A stretch of 64,000 nt of DNA, from the NCBI GenBank assembly GCA_024207135.1, contig CP042428.1, positions 4,030,001 through 4,094,000 on the forward strand. Reading direction: 5' to 3'. This document shows, piece after piece, positions 26,218 through 34,036 of this stretch. The notes below the pieces were generated by a model, which did no database searches, was not told the origin of the DNA, and was given only the letters and a program-made list of their open reading frames with translations. Position numbers and translations under genes: made by a program. The stretch is from Arthrobacter sp. C2. Lineage in GTDB: Bacteria; Actinomycetota; Actinomycetes; Actinomycetales; Micrococcaceae. How positions within the stretch are numbered: position 1 is the stretch's first letter; every line of letters begins with the position of its first letter.

Positions 26218-27069
26218 ATGGCCACGCGACGTCCTCCCATGCCGCGCTCCGGGACCTCGGCCAAGGGCCCGGCACGCGGGGACGACACCGATCCGCAGCG
26301 AGCCGCTGCCTCCGAGGCACCGCCCAAGCGCCCGCGGCAACACCGCGAAGAACCCCGCCAGGCACAGTCGGCTCCCAGGCCCGCGGCCGCTCCTGCGCGT
26401 CCCAAGGTCGTTCCGCTGGGCCGGGTGACCGCCTCGGGCAAGCCCGCTCCGGCGTCCCCGAAGCCTGCCGCGGCGAAGCCCGCCGCGACCAAGGCGGCCC
26501 CGAAGCCGCGGACCGGACCCAAGCCCGCTTCCAAGCCGGCCGCAAAACCCAAGGCCAAGGCCAAGACCAGCGCCTCGCAGCGGCGCATCGAGGACCGGAA
26601 CCTGCTCTCCGGTGCCGTGCGCAAGGACGCCCAGGCTGCCCCGCCCGAATCCCGCAAGGGACCCGCGGGCCCCAAGAAGCCCATTCCGGCGCGCAGCTTT
26701 TCCGGCCGCCTGCTGGCGTTGAGCATCGCGTTGTCGGTCTTTGCGGTGCTGCTGGTGCCCAGCATCGGCACCTATGCGCGCCAGCGCGACGAGATTGCCG
26801 CGCTGCGCACCTCGATTGCCGCCAAGCAGGCCGAGCAGGAAGCGCTCAAGGACCAGATCGCCCGCTGGGACGATCCGCTGTACATCAAGCAGCAGGCCCG
26901 CGACCGGATAAACTTGGTCATGCCGGGCGAGCGGAACTACATGGTCGTCGGCACCCGCCCCGAGGAAACAGCGCCAGGCGAGCCCAACCAAAGCCCCAAG
27001 GAAGTCCGCACCGACCTGCCCTGGGTCGATGCGCTCTTCGACTCGGCGCAGCGCGCCGCCACCGACTGA
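26218..27069 (+). CDS. FtsB/DivIC-family septum formation initiator
   Basis: A 283-residue bitopic division protein. Residues ~1-160 are a disordered-looking cytoplasmic extension rich in Ala, Pro and Lys with repeated PKPAA/KPAA-like units. One membrane segment follows (LLALSIALSVFAVLLVPSI, ~170-190), then an extracytoplasmic coiled coil (RDEIAALRTSIAAKQAEQEALKD region) and the DivIC motif WDDPLYIKQQARDR. Family members form the FtsQ-FtsL-FtsB divisome subcomplex. ATG 26218 follows AAAGGAG. The eno-divIC-DUF501-ppx order is conserved in many actinobacteria. Confidence 0.88.
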   Translation: MATRRPPMPRSGTSAKGPARGDDTDPQRAAASEAPPKRPRQHREEPRQAQSAPRPAAAPARPKVVPLGRVTASGKPAPASPKPAAAKPAATKAAPKPRTGPKPASKPAAKPKAKAKTSASQRRIEDRNLLSGAVRKDAQAAPPESRKGPAGPKKPIPARSFSGRLLALSIALSVFAVLLVPSIGTYARQRDEIAALRTSIAAKQAEQEALKDQIARWDDPLYIKQQARDRINLVMPGERNYMVVGTRPEETAPGEPNQSPKEVRTDLPWVDALFDSAQRAATD

Positions 27070-27130
27070 GCCGCACGGCCGCACACACACCTTTTTCATG
27101 ACACACCAACGCGAGGAGATGCTCCCAACC

Positions 27131-27850
27131 GTGGACGCCGCGAACCAAAACCACGAAGCACTCGATGCTGCAGCCCGGGTGCCCAGCGCCGCGGACCTGG
27201 AAACCCTGTCCCGCCAACTGAACCGCCCGGTGCGCGACGTGGTGGAGATCGGTGCCCGCTGCGTCTGCGGGAACCCGCTGGTGGCCACCACGGCACCGCG
27301 GCTCTCCTCCGGGATCCCGTTCCCGACCACCTACTACCTGACGCACCCGGTGATCACCGCAGCGGTCTCGCGCCTCGAGGCCGCGGGGGTCATGAACGAG
27401 ATGAACGCCGAGCTGGGCCAGGATGCCGAGCTGGCCGCCGCCTACGCGCGCGCGCACGACGAGTACCTGGCCGTGCGCGATGCCATTGGCGAGCGCTCCG
27501 GCACTGGGGCCGTCCCGGAAATCGCGGGGGTTTCCGCCGGTGGCATGCCCACCCGCGTGAAGTGCCTGCACGTGCTGGCGGGCCACTCGCTGGCCGCTGG
27601 CCCGGGCGTGAACCCGCTGGGCGACCGCGCCCTGGAGGCCATCGCCGAGTGGTGGACCAAGGACAAGTGCTATTGCGCCGGGGCCTGGGACACCGAGGGC
27701 CAGGCCCCCAGCCAGGACCGCTCGCGCCACGTGAAGACCCAGTCCGTGGACCCGGCCATCAAACAGGCCCAGCGGGCAGCTGCCCGCGCCGCCCGCGAGG
27801 CCGCGGCCAACGACCCGGCCTCCGGTTCCACCGAAGCGCCTGGCGCGTGA
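27131..27850 (+). CDS. DUF501 domain protein
   Basis: A conserved actinobacterial protein of 239 residues from GTG 27131. DUF501 features are the cysteine pair in GARCVCGNPLV, the PTTYYLTHP motif, GGMPTRVKCLHVLAGHSL and a C-terminal cysteine in KDKCYCAG. The conserved Cys and His residues suggest metal binding, but no function is established. GAGGAG (27113-27118) lies 12 nt before the GTG; ATG 27098 and ATG 27119 are in-frame alternatives with worse spacing. The stop overlaps the ppx start (GTGA). Confidence 0.85.
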   Translation: MDAANQNHEALDAAARVPSAADLETLSRQLNRPVRDVVEIGARCVCGNPLVATTAPRLSSGIPFPTTYYLTHPVITAAVSRLEAAGVMNEMNAELGQDAELAAAYARAHDEYLAVRDAIGERSGTGAVPEIAGVSAGGMPTRVKCLHVLAGHSLAAGPGVNPLGDRALEAIAEWWTKDKCYCAGAWDTEGQAPSQDRSRHVKTQSVDPAIKQAQRAAARAAREAAANDPASGSTEAPGA

Positions 27851-28803
27851 GCCGGGTCGCCGCGATCGACTGCGGCACCAACTCCATCCGCTTGCTCATC
27901 GCCGACACCCGCCAGACCCCGACGGGCCCGGCGCTGGAGGACGTGCTGCGCCAGATGCGCGTGGTGCGCCTGGGCCAGGATGTGGATGCCACCGGCGAAT
28001 TCGCCCCCGAGGCACTGGAACGCACCTTCGCCGCGATTGACGAGTATGCCGAGATGATCCGCGAGCACGGGGCCACCCGCATCCGATTCGTGGCCACCTC
28101 GGCCACCCGCGATGCGGCCAACCGCGACGAGTTTGTCGCCGAGGTCCGCGCGCGCCTGGGAGTGGACCCGGAGGTTGTGCCCGGGGACACCGAGGCGGCG
28201 CTGTCCTTCGCCGGGGCCGCCTCCGTGGCGCCGGCCGCGCCGGGAACCCGCATCCTGGTGGTCGACCTGGGCGGGGGATCGACCGAGTTCGTGCTGGGGG
28301 ATGAGAACGGGCCGGTGGCTTCCCGGTCCATGGACATGGGCTGCGTCAGGCTCACCGAGCGCTTCTGGCGCCACGACATGCCAACCCCCGAGACCATTGC
28401 TGCCGCCCGTGCGCAGGTCAACGCGGTGCTCGACGAGGTCCAGGAAACCGTCGACTTTTCCACGGTGGACCGGATCGTGGGCGTGGCCGGGACGATCACC
28501 ACGCTCACCGCCGCCGCGCTGGGACTGGCGAACTATGACTCGAACCTCATCCACGGTGCCGAGCTGGGCATCGACAAGCTTGAAACCGCCATTGCGTTCA
28601 TACTCGAATCCGACCGGGAAACCCGTGCCTCACTTGGCTATATGCACCCCGGCCGGGTGGATGTGATTGCCGCCGGCGCGCTGATCTACGGATGCATCCT
28701 GGAACGGGTCGCCGGCGCGGGTGCGGGCAGGATCGGCACCGCCACCGCCTCGGAGCACGATATTCTGGACGGAATTGCCCTGGGACTTGGCCCGGGGAAC
28801 TAA
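27847..28803 (+). CDS. ppx: Ppx/GppA-family exopolyphosphatase
   Basis: A 318-residue ASKHA-fold phosphatase that removes terminal phosphates from polyphosphate or hydrolyses pppGpp. Motifs are IDCGTNSIRLLI at the N-terminus, FVATSATRDA, the phosphate-loop LVVDLGGGSTEF and VGVAGTITTLTA. It is the short actinobacterial form without the C-terminal HD domain, and in Mycobacterium such short forms act on short polyphosphate. The GTG 27847 overlaps the stop of the DUF501 gene, and the two are often adjacent in this phylum. Confidence 0.9.
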   Translation: MSRVAAIDCGTNSIRLLIADTRQTPTGPALEDVLRQMRVVRLGQDVDATGEFAPEALERTFAAIDEYAEMIREHGATRIRFVATSATRDAANRDEFVAEVRARLGVDPEVVPGDTEAALSFAGAASVAPAAPGTRILVVDLGGGSTEFVLGDENGPVASRSMDMGCVRLTERFWRHDMPTPETIAAARAQVNAVLDEVQETVDFSTVDRIVGVAGTITTLTAAALGLANYDSNLIHGAELGIDKLETAIAFILESDRETRASLGYMHPGRVDVIAAGALIYGCILERVAGAGAGRIGTATASEHDILDGIALGLGPGN

Positions 28804-28857
28804 GCACCGCAGCCCGAAACCCCCATGCGTCCCCCACGCCCCACGCTAGGAGAACAC

Positions 28858-30351
28858 TTGAGCCAACGACTGCGCCGCATCGCCGCCACGGCATTGACCC
28901 TGGTGCTTGGCCTCACGGCCGCACTGGCCGTGGCCCCTGCTGCACATGCCGACGCGGCCCGCGACGGGGAATGGTGGCTCAAATCCTCCGGCATCACCAA
29001 GGCCTGGGAGGTCTCCAAGGGCGCCGGGGTCACCGTGGCGGTCATTGACACGGGCATCGACACCTCCCACCCCGACCTGCTCGGTGCGGTCACCGGGGGC
29101 AAGGACATCTCCGGCGCTGGCATCCCGGACGGCTCCAAGCCGTTGGGCACGCTGCCTGAGCACGGGACGCTGGTGGCCACGCTGCTGGCCGGGCGCGGCA
29201 ACAACAGCGCGGCGATCGCCGAGGCCAAGGCCGATGCCGAGGCGCAGAAGAACGCCTACGAGCGGGCCGTCGCCTCCGCCAAGGAAGCCGACGAGGATCC
29301 GCCCCCGGCACCCGAGCCGATCGAGATCCCGAAGCCCGCCGCCGGGCCCGACGGCATGCTGGGCGTGGCCCCGGAGGCCAACCTGCTTTCGCTCTCGCTG
29401 TGGATGGGCACGGAGAACCCCGCCGGGATTTCCGTCGAGGAGCAGGTGCCAGCGGCCGTGAAGTGGGCCGTGGATAACGGGGCGAAGGTCATCAACATCT
29501 CGCTGGGTTCCACCCAGCCGGACTGGCCTACCAGCTGGGACACGGCGTTCAAGTACGCCGAGGACAAGGACGTGGTCATTGTCGCCGCGGCCGGGAACCG
29601 TGCCGGCGGCATGAAGCAGGTCGGGGCCCCGGCCACGATCCCCGGGGTGCTCACCGTGGCCGGCATCGACCGCCAGGGCAAGGCCAGCGTCGATTCCTCC
29701 ACCGAGGGCATCAGCATCGGCGTGGCGGCCCCGGCCGACCCGCTGGTCGGCGGGCTGCCCGGCGGCGGCTACGCGGATTGGTCGGGTACCTCCGGCGCCG
29801 CGCCCCTGGTGGCCGGGGTCGCGGCGATGATCCGCTCCAAGTACCCGGAGATGAAGGCCCCGCAGGTCATCAACCGGATACTGGCCACCGCGCGAGATGC
29901 AGGGAAGCCGGGCATCGACAACCTCTACGGCCACGGCATCCTCGATGCCCATGCGGCGCTCACCGCCGACGTGCCGCAGGTGGAGGCGAACCCGATGAAC
30001 ACCATCACCGAATGGATCCGGGTGCACCGCCGCGGCGCACAGGTCAACGCCGGGCCCACCGAGGCCCCGGGCATCTCCACGGAGAAGTCCGACATCAAGC
30101 CCATCGCGGCCCCCGCGCCGTTGCCGCCGAGCGACGGCTCCGGATTCCTGCCGCCGCTGCTGGTGCTGGGCTTCGGCGGGTTGCTGCTGTTGACCATGCT
30201 GGGCGGGACCCTGCACTACACGCGTGCCAGGCGCCGGGTGGCCATCGCCGAATCGACCAAGAGCGCGCCGGTTTCGGCGCTGAAACTGGGCGATCGCACC
30301 GGTCGCAAGGACATCTTCGACGAGCTTCCGGAGTCCGGCGAAAACTCCTGA
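28858..30351 (+). CDS. Membrane-anchored S8 subtilisin-like serine protease (mycosin-like)
   Basis: A 497-residue secreted, membrane-tethered subtilase. A signal peptide (RRIAATALTLVLGLTAAL, cleavage near AHA-DA) is followed by the catalytic triad motifs VAVIDTGIDTSHPDL (Asp), PEHGTLVATLLAG (His) and SGTSGAAPLVAG (Ser). A Glu/Ala/Pro-rich insertion of ~55 residues sits after the His region. Near the C-terminus is one transmembrane helix (FLPPLLVLGFGGLLLLTML) and a short basic cytoplasmic tail. This layout matches mycosins of type VII secretion, yet no ESX genes are in the window. TTG 28858 is chosen for its AGGAG RBS and proper signal peptide; ATG 28825 is the alternative. Confidence 0.85.
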   Translation: MSQRLRRIAATALTLVLGLTAALAVAPAAHADAARDGEWWLKSSGITKAWEVSKGAGVTVAVIDTGIDTSHPDLLGAVTGGKDISGAGIPDGSKPLGTLPEHGTLVATLLAGRGNNSAAIAEAKADAEAQKNAYERAVASAKEADEDPPPAPEPIEIPKPAAGPDGMLGVAPEANLLSLSLWMGTENPAGISVEEQVPAAVKWAVDNGAKVINISLGSTQPDWPTSWDTAFKYAEDKDVVIVAAAGNRAGGMKQVGAPATIPGVLTVAGIDRQGKASVDSSTEGISIGVAAPADPLVGGLPGGGYADWSGTSGAAPLVAGVAAMIRSKYPEMKAPQVINRILATARDAGKPGIDNLYGHGILDAHAALTADVPQVEANPMNTITEWIRVHRRGAQVNAGPTEAPGISTEKSDIKPIAAPAPLPPSDGSGFLPPLLVLGFGGLLLLTMLGGTLHYTRARRRVAIAESTKSAPVSALKLGDRTGRKDIFDELPESGENS

Positions 30352-30393
30352 GGATGCGGGCCGAAAAGTGGTCTGCGCCACCCCTCGGTGTGT

Positions 30394-30411
30394 TAGTGAA
30401 GACTTTCACAA
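30394..30411 (+). promoter_or_regulatory. Rex-like operator upstream of ndh
   Basis: The site TAGTGAAGACTTTCACAA matches the Rex operator TTGTGAA-N4-TTCACAA at 13 of its 14 specified positions. It overlaps the -35 of the ndh promoter, the position expected for repression. Rex is the NADH/NAD+ sensing repressor that controls ndh in Streptomyces; its gene is not in this window, so the assignment rests on the motif and the target. Confidence 0.7.
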
Positions 30412-30433
30412 AGGGTGTTTTTGGGGATATGAT
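30405..30433 (+). promoter_or_regulatory. Promoter of ndh, leaderless
   Basis: TTCACA (30405-30410) and TATGAT (30428-30433) with a 17-bp spacer, each one mismatch from consensus. The -10 ends 6 nt before the ndh ATG (30440), so the transcript should begin at or next to the start codon. Confidence 0.75.
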
Positions 30434-30439
30434 GGGTAC

Positions 30440-31813
30440 ATGCCTATCACTCAACAATTTTCCGACCGCCCGCGCATTCTTGTAGTTGGCGGCGGCTACG
30501 TTGGACTTTACGTCGCAATGAAGCTGCAGAAGAAGGTCAAGGACCACGGCGGAATCGTCACCGTCGTGGACCCGCTGCCGTACATGACCTACCAGCCGTT
30601 CCTCCCCGAGGTGGCAGGTGGCCAGATCGAGCCGCGCCACGTCGTGGTGTCGCACCGCCAGCACCTCAAGCATGCCGAACTGATCAATGGCCGCGTCTCG
30701 GCCATCGACCACAAGAACAACAAGGCCGTCGTCGTGCCGGTTGTCGGCGAGCCGTTCGAGCTCGAGTACCGCGACGTGGTCCTGGCCGCCGGCGCGGTCA
30801 CCCGCACCTTCCCGATCCCGGGCCTCGCGGATGAGGGCATCGGCCTGAAGTCCATCGAGGAAGCCGTTGCCCTGCGCAACAAGATCCTCGAGCGCATCGA
30901 GTCGGCCTCGCTGATGACCGACGCCTCCGAGCGCAAGCGCGCCCTGAGCTTCGTCGTGGTCGGCGGCGGCTTCGCCGGCATCGAGACCATCGCCGAGATC
31001 GAGGACATGGCCCGCCACGCCGCAGCCCTGAACGGCCGCATCGGCAAGGACGAGCTGCGCTTCGTGCTGGTCGAGGCCATGGGCCGCATCATGCCAGAAG
31101 TCACCGAGGACCAGGCGCTGTGGGTTGTCGACCACCTGCGCAGCCGCGGCATCGAGGTCCTGCTGAACACCTCGCTGGCCGACGCCACCGAGGGCAAGCT
31201 GGCCCTGATCAACATGCCGGACAAGTCCGCTGCCGAGACCTTCGAGTCCGACACGCTGATCTGGACCGCCGGCGTCATGGCCAACCCGATGGTTCGCTCC
31301 ACCGACTTCCCGATCGAGCCCCGCGGCCGCGTCATGACCGGCACCGACCTGCGCATCACCGGCGAAGACGGCGTCGCCATCGAGGGCGCCTGGGCCGCAG
31401 GCGACGTGTCGGCAGTGCCCGACGTGACCGGCGGCCTGCCGGACGGCACCTGCGTGCCCAACGCACAGCACGCAGTGCGCCAGGCCAAGTTGCTGGCACA
31501 CAACCTGTACTCCACCCGCTACGGCGTGGGCCAGGTCAAGAACTACAAGCACAAGAACCTCGGCGCAGTTGCCGGTTTCGGTGCGAACAAGGGCGTCGCC
31601 AAGGTCATGGGCGTCAAGCTCAAGGGCTGGCCAGCCTGGATGGCACACCGTGGCTACCACGGCATGGCCATGCCGACCTTCGAGCGCAAGTTCCGCGTTC
31701 TGGGCGACTGGATGGTGGCGCTCTTCTTCACCCGCGACTCGCTGCAGCTGAACAACCTCGAAAACCCGCGCTCCACCTTTGTGGAGGCAGCAACCCCGAA
31801 GCCGCGCGCCTAG
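30440..31813 (+). CDS. ndh: Type II NADH dehydrogenase (NADH:quinone oxidoreductase)
   Basis: A 457-residue non-proton-pumping flavoprotein at the inner face of the membrane that passes electrons from NADH to menaquinone. The FAD-binding motif RILVVGGGYVGLY is at ~11-23, the NADH-binding motif FVVVGGGFAGIE is mid-protein, and AAGDVSAVPD near the C-terminus contacts FAD. A C-terminal amphipathic region (KLKGWPAWMAHRGYHG...) fits membrane attachment. ATG 30440 is supported by a consensus promoter implying a leaderless mRNA. A Rex-like operator over the -35 suggests induction when NADH/NAD+ rises. Confidence 0.94.
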   Translation: MPITQQFSDRPRILVVGGGYVGLYVAMKLQKKVKDHGGIVTVVDPLPYMTYQPFLPEVAGGQIEPRHVVVSHRQHLKHAELINGRVSAIDHKNNKAVVVPVVGEPFELEYRDVVLAAGAVTRTFPIPGLADEGIGLKSIEEAVALRNKILERIESASLMTDASERKRALSFVVVGGGFAGIETIAEIEDMARHAAALNGRIGKDELRFVLVEAMGRIMPEVTEDQALWVVDHLRSRGIEVLLNTSLADATEGKLALINMPDKSAAETFESDTLIWTAGVMANPMVRSTDFPIEPRGRVMTGTDLRITGEDGVAIEGAWAAGDVSAVPDVTGGLPDGTCVPNAQHAVRQAKLLAHNLYSTRYGVGQVKNYKHKNLGAVAGFGANKGVAKVMGVKLKGWPAWMAHRGYHGMAMPTFERKFRVLGDWMVALFFTRDSLQLNNLENPRSTFVEAATPKPRA

Positions 31814-31976
31814 CAGTTACGAGCGGAGGCGGTGGCACCGTGCCACGGATCCCGGGCCCAACGTGATAGGCCCACGGCCCGGGATCCGCGAACGACGGTG
31901 GCGCCGCCCCTTCCCATGCCAGGTACATGCTACGTTTCCCCAGAGTGGGAACGTTCTTGTACGCTTGGTCGGGTAG

Positions 31977-32058
31977 GCCCCCATGGTGGAACTGGTATAC
32001 ACGGCTGACTTAAAATCAGCTGCCGAAAGGATTGTGGGTTCGAGTCCCACTGGGGGTA
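31977..32058 (+). tRNA. tRNA-Leu (anticodon UAA)
   Basis: Cloverleaf readable by eye: acceptor arm GCCCCCA (31977-31983) with TGGGGGT (32051-32057) including one G-U pair, discriminator A at 32058. The anticodon stem GCTGA/TCAGC encloses loop CTTAAAA with anticodon TAA. A long class II variable arm is followed by T-arm GTGGGTTCGAGTCCCAC. The 3' CCA is not encoded (ACCGA follows). A terminator lies directly downstream. Confidence 0.95.
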
Positions 32059-32068
32059 CCGAGTGAAT

Positions 32069-32107
32069 GGCCCCTGCTTCCCTGTTTTTTACAAGGAAGC
32101 AGGGGCC
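32069..32107 (+). terminator. Terminator after tRNA-Leu
   Basis: Perfect 13-bp stem (32069-32081 with 32095-32107), with a T run inside the 13-nt loop and a short T-containing tail (TTCGCTTT). Confidence 0.85.
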
Positions 32108-32657
32108 TTCGCTTTGCCCAAAACTACTGTTTAGCCCACATTTTGCCCACGGTTGGAAATGAATCGCCACGATTCTCGGTTGCCACGCGGCTCCCCACGT
32201 GGTTTCTGCGGACTATGAAGTAGCAACGAGCGGTGCCCTCCAGAACATCCCGACGCGGATACATGCAATGTCACGACCTGAACGATGGCCGGGTGCTGCA
32301 ATGACGTTCGCGAACAGATTGAATGCCTGTTGCTCGAGGTGGGCAAGGGCGAAATCAGCGCAGAATGCGACAGCGCTGGCAGGAGGTGTTTGCATGGTTC
32401 GTTCCACCAGAACCCTTGATCCGCGGAAGCCGTTTTGAAAGGTTTGAGTCACGGTTGAAGCCGGGGGATCTCCATGCCTTCCGGGTCCGCCGTTGATCGA
32501 TCGATCTTTCGTTGAAAACTGAGACTCGCCGTTATCTGCCTGTAATCAATTACTCCTTATATTCTAGGGTTTTTTGGGTTACGTTCCTAAGTAGCCGAGG
32601 TGCCTTGGCCGCCCATCGGGCCACAGCCTAGAGGGCATACTTTTGAGGGGAATCAAC
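32108..32657. other. Gene-poor, AT-richer stretch downstream of tRNA-Leu
   Basis: About 550 bp with no confidently coding frame, less GC-rich than its surroundings, especially 32490-32600. A 57-codon plus-strand frame (32323-32496) reads coherently (containing WFVPPEPLIRG), but no family is recognised. There is a GATC-rich tract near 32495 (GATCGATCGATC). Being just behind a tRNA gene, this could be scar DNA from a lost integrated element; no duplicate of the tRNA 3' end was seen in the window. The promoter of the following binding protein should lie at the right end (TATATT/TATTCT near 32557-32565). Confidence 0.4.
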
Positions 32658-33932
32658 ATGATCGCTCCACCACGATCGCGTTTTACTCGAGGGGGCCGTT
32701 TCCTGGCCGTCGGGGCCGCACTTGCCCTGACCGCCACGGCATGCGCCGGAGGAGGCGGCAACGAACCCAGCGCCTCACCAACGGCAACGGGCTCTGCACC
32801 GGCGGCCGAAGGCCCGCTTAAGCTTGGAACGCTGCTTCCGAGCACCGGCAACCTTTCCTTCTTCGGCCCACCCATGACCGCCGGAGTGGACCTGGCAATC
32901 AAGGAAATCAACGAAGCAGGTGGCGTGCACGGCGAGGACGTCACGGTCATGCACCGCGACTCGGGCGACACCACGACGAATATCGCCACGCAATCGAGCA
33001 CCGAAATGCTCGGACAGAATGTCTCAGCCATCATTGGCGCAGCTTCTTCCGGCGTCACCAAGACCGTGATCAACCAGATCACCGGTGCCGGCACACTGAT
33101 GATGTCCCCGGCCAATACGGCTCCGGAATTCAGCACCTGGGACGACAAGGGCCTGTACTGGCGCACCGCTCCATCCGATGTCATGCAGGGCCGGATCCTC
33201 GGCAACGTCATGGTCGGCCAGGGTGCAGCGACGGTGGGCATGATCGTGCTCAACGATGCCTACGGCACCGGACTGGCCAAGAACATCCGGATGGCGGTCG
33301 AAGCGGCAAACGGCGAAATCGTCGTCGAATCGATGTTCAACGAAGGGGACTCGCAATTTTCGTCCCAGGTCGACGAGGTCGTCGCGGCAAAGCCCGATGC
33401 CATTGCGATCCTGAGCTTCGACCAAGCCCGTTCCATCATCCCGCTGCTGATCCAGAAGGGTGTCGACCCCACCACCATGTACTTCGTGGATGGCAACATC
33501 CTTGACTACTCGAAGGACTTCGACAAGGGGACCCTGGAAGGGGCCATGGGCACCCAGCCGGGATCCTTCGCGAAGACCGATTTCAAGACGCGGTTGGAAG
33601 CTGTCAACGACTCGCTCAAGGACTGGAACTACGCGGCCGAATCCTACGATGCCACCACGCTGATCGCGCTGGCCTCCACCGTTGCCAAGTCCAACGACGG
33701 CGCGGCCATTGCGGCCCAGCTGCAGGCGGTCTCGCGCGACGGCGAGAAGTGCGGGGACTTCGCCTCGTGCAAGAAGTTGCTCGACGAAGGCAAGGACATC
33801 GACTACGACGGCGTTGCCGGGCCGGTGACCTTCGACGAGAAGGGCGACATCACCGAGGGCATCATGGGCGTCTACCAGTACGACGGCAACAATGTGCCAA
33901 AGCCACTGCGTGAGGAGGCCGGGGCCGTCTAG
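32658..33932 (+). CDS. Branched-chain amino acid-type ABC transporter substrate-binding lipoprotein
   Basis: A 424-residue binding protein of the LivJ/LivK (type I periplasmic-binding, ANF-receptor-like) group. The signal peptide ends in a lipobox (LTATACAGG, lipidated Cys ~29) followed by a Ser/Pro/Ala linker. The domain begins KLGTLLPSTGNLSFFG and contains INEAGGVHG, typical of the family. ATG 32658 follows GAGGGG; the TTG at 32643 is inside the RBS region. It is convergent to livF-livG-livM-livH, with which it presumably works, an arrangement in which the binding protein is not in the permease operon. The ligand could be branched-chain amino acids, urea or short amides. Confidence 0.88.
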   Translation: MIAPPRSRFTRGGRFLAVGAALALTATACAGGGGNEPSASPTATGSAPAAEGPLKLGTLLPSTGNLSFFGPPMTAGVDLAIKEINEAGGVHGEDVTVMHRDSGDTTTNIATQSSTEMLGQNVSAIIGAASSGVTKTVINQITGAGTLMMSPANTAPEFSTWDDKGLYWRTAPSDVMQGRILGNVMVGQGAATVGMIVLNDAYGTGLAKNIRMAVEAANGEIVVESMFNEGDSQFSSQVDEVVAAKPDAIAILSFDQARSIIPLLIQKGVDPTTMYFVDGNILDYSKDFDKGTLEGAMGTQPGSFAKTDFKTRLEAVNDSLKDWNYAAESYDATTLIALASTVAKSNDGAAIAAQLQAVSRDGEKCGDFASCKKLLDEGKDIDYDGVAGPVTFDEKGDITEGIMGVYQYDGNNVPKPLREEAGAV

Positions 33933-33950
33933 ACGGCCCCAAGCACCCCG

Positions 33951-34013
33951 GCAGGCACGCAAGGAGAGGCCGAACCGACTTGATGTCGGTTCGGCCTCTC
34001 CTTGCGTGCCTGC
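33951..34013. terminator. Very long perfect hairpin between convergent genes
   Basis: A 29-bp perfect inverted repeat (33951-33979 with 33985-34013) with a 5-nt loop (TTGAT), lying between the ends of the binding-protein gene and livF. It likely works as a bidirectional terminator. An additional 16-bp palindrome (33924-33939, centre CTAG) overlaps the stop codon of the binding-protein gene. Confidence 0.85.
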
Positions 34014-34036
34014 GCCCGGCGCGGGCAGTGGCGTTG

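Noticed and set aside
31817-32170. Minus-strand ORF across tRNA-Leu
   Set aside because: It is a translation of the tRNA complement (wording like VGLEPTILSAADFKSAV), a well-known false ORF.
32199-32438. Possible small gene downstream of the tRNA on the plus strand
   Set aside because: No RBS, no recognised motif, and three mutually overlapping short frames are equally open; treated as gene-free.
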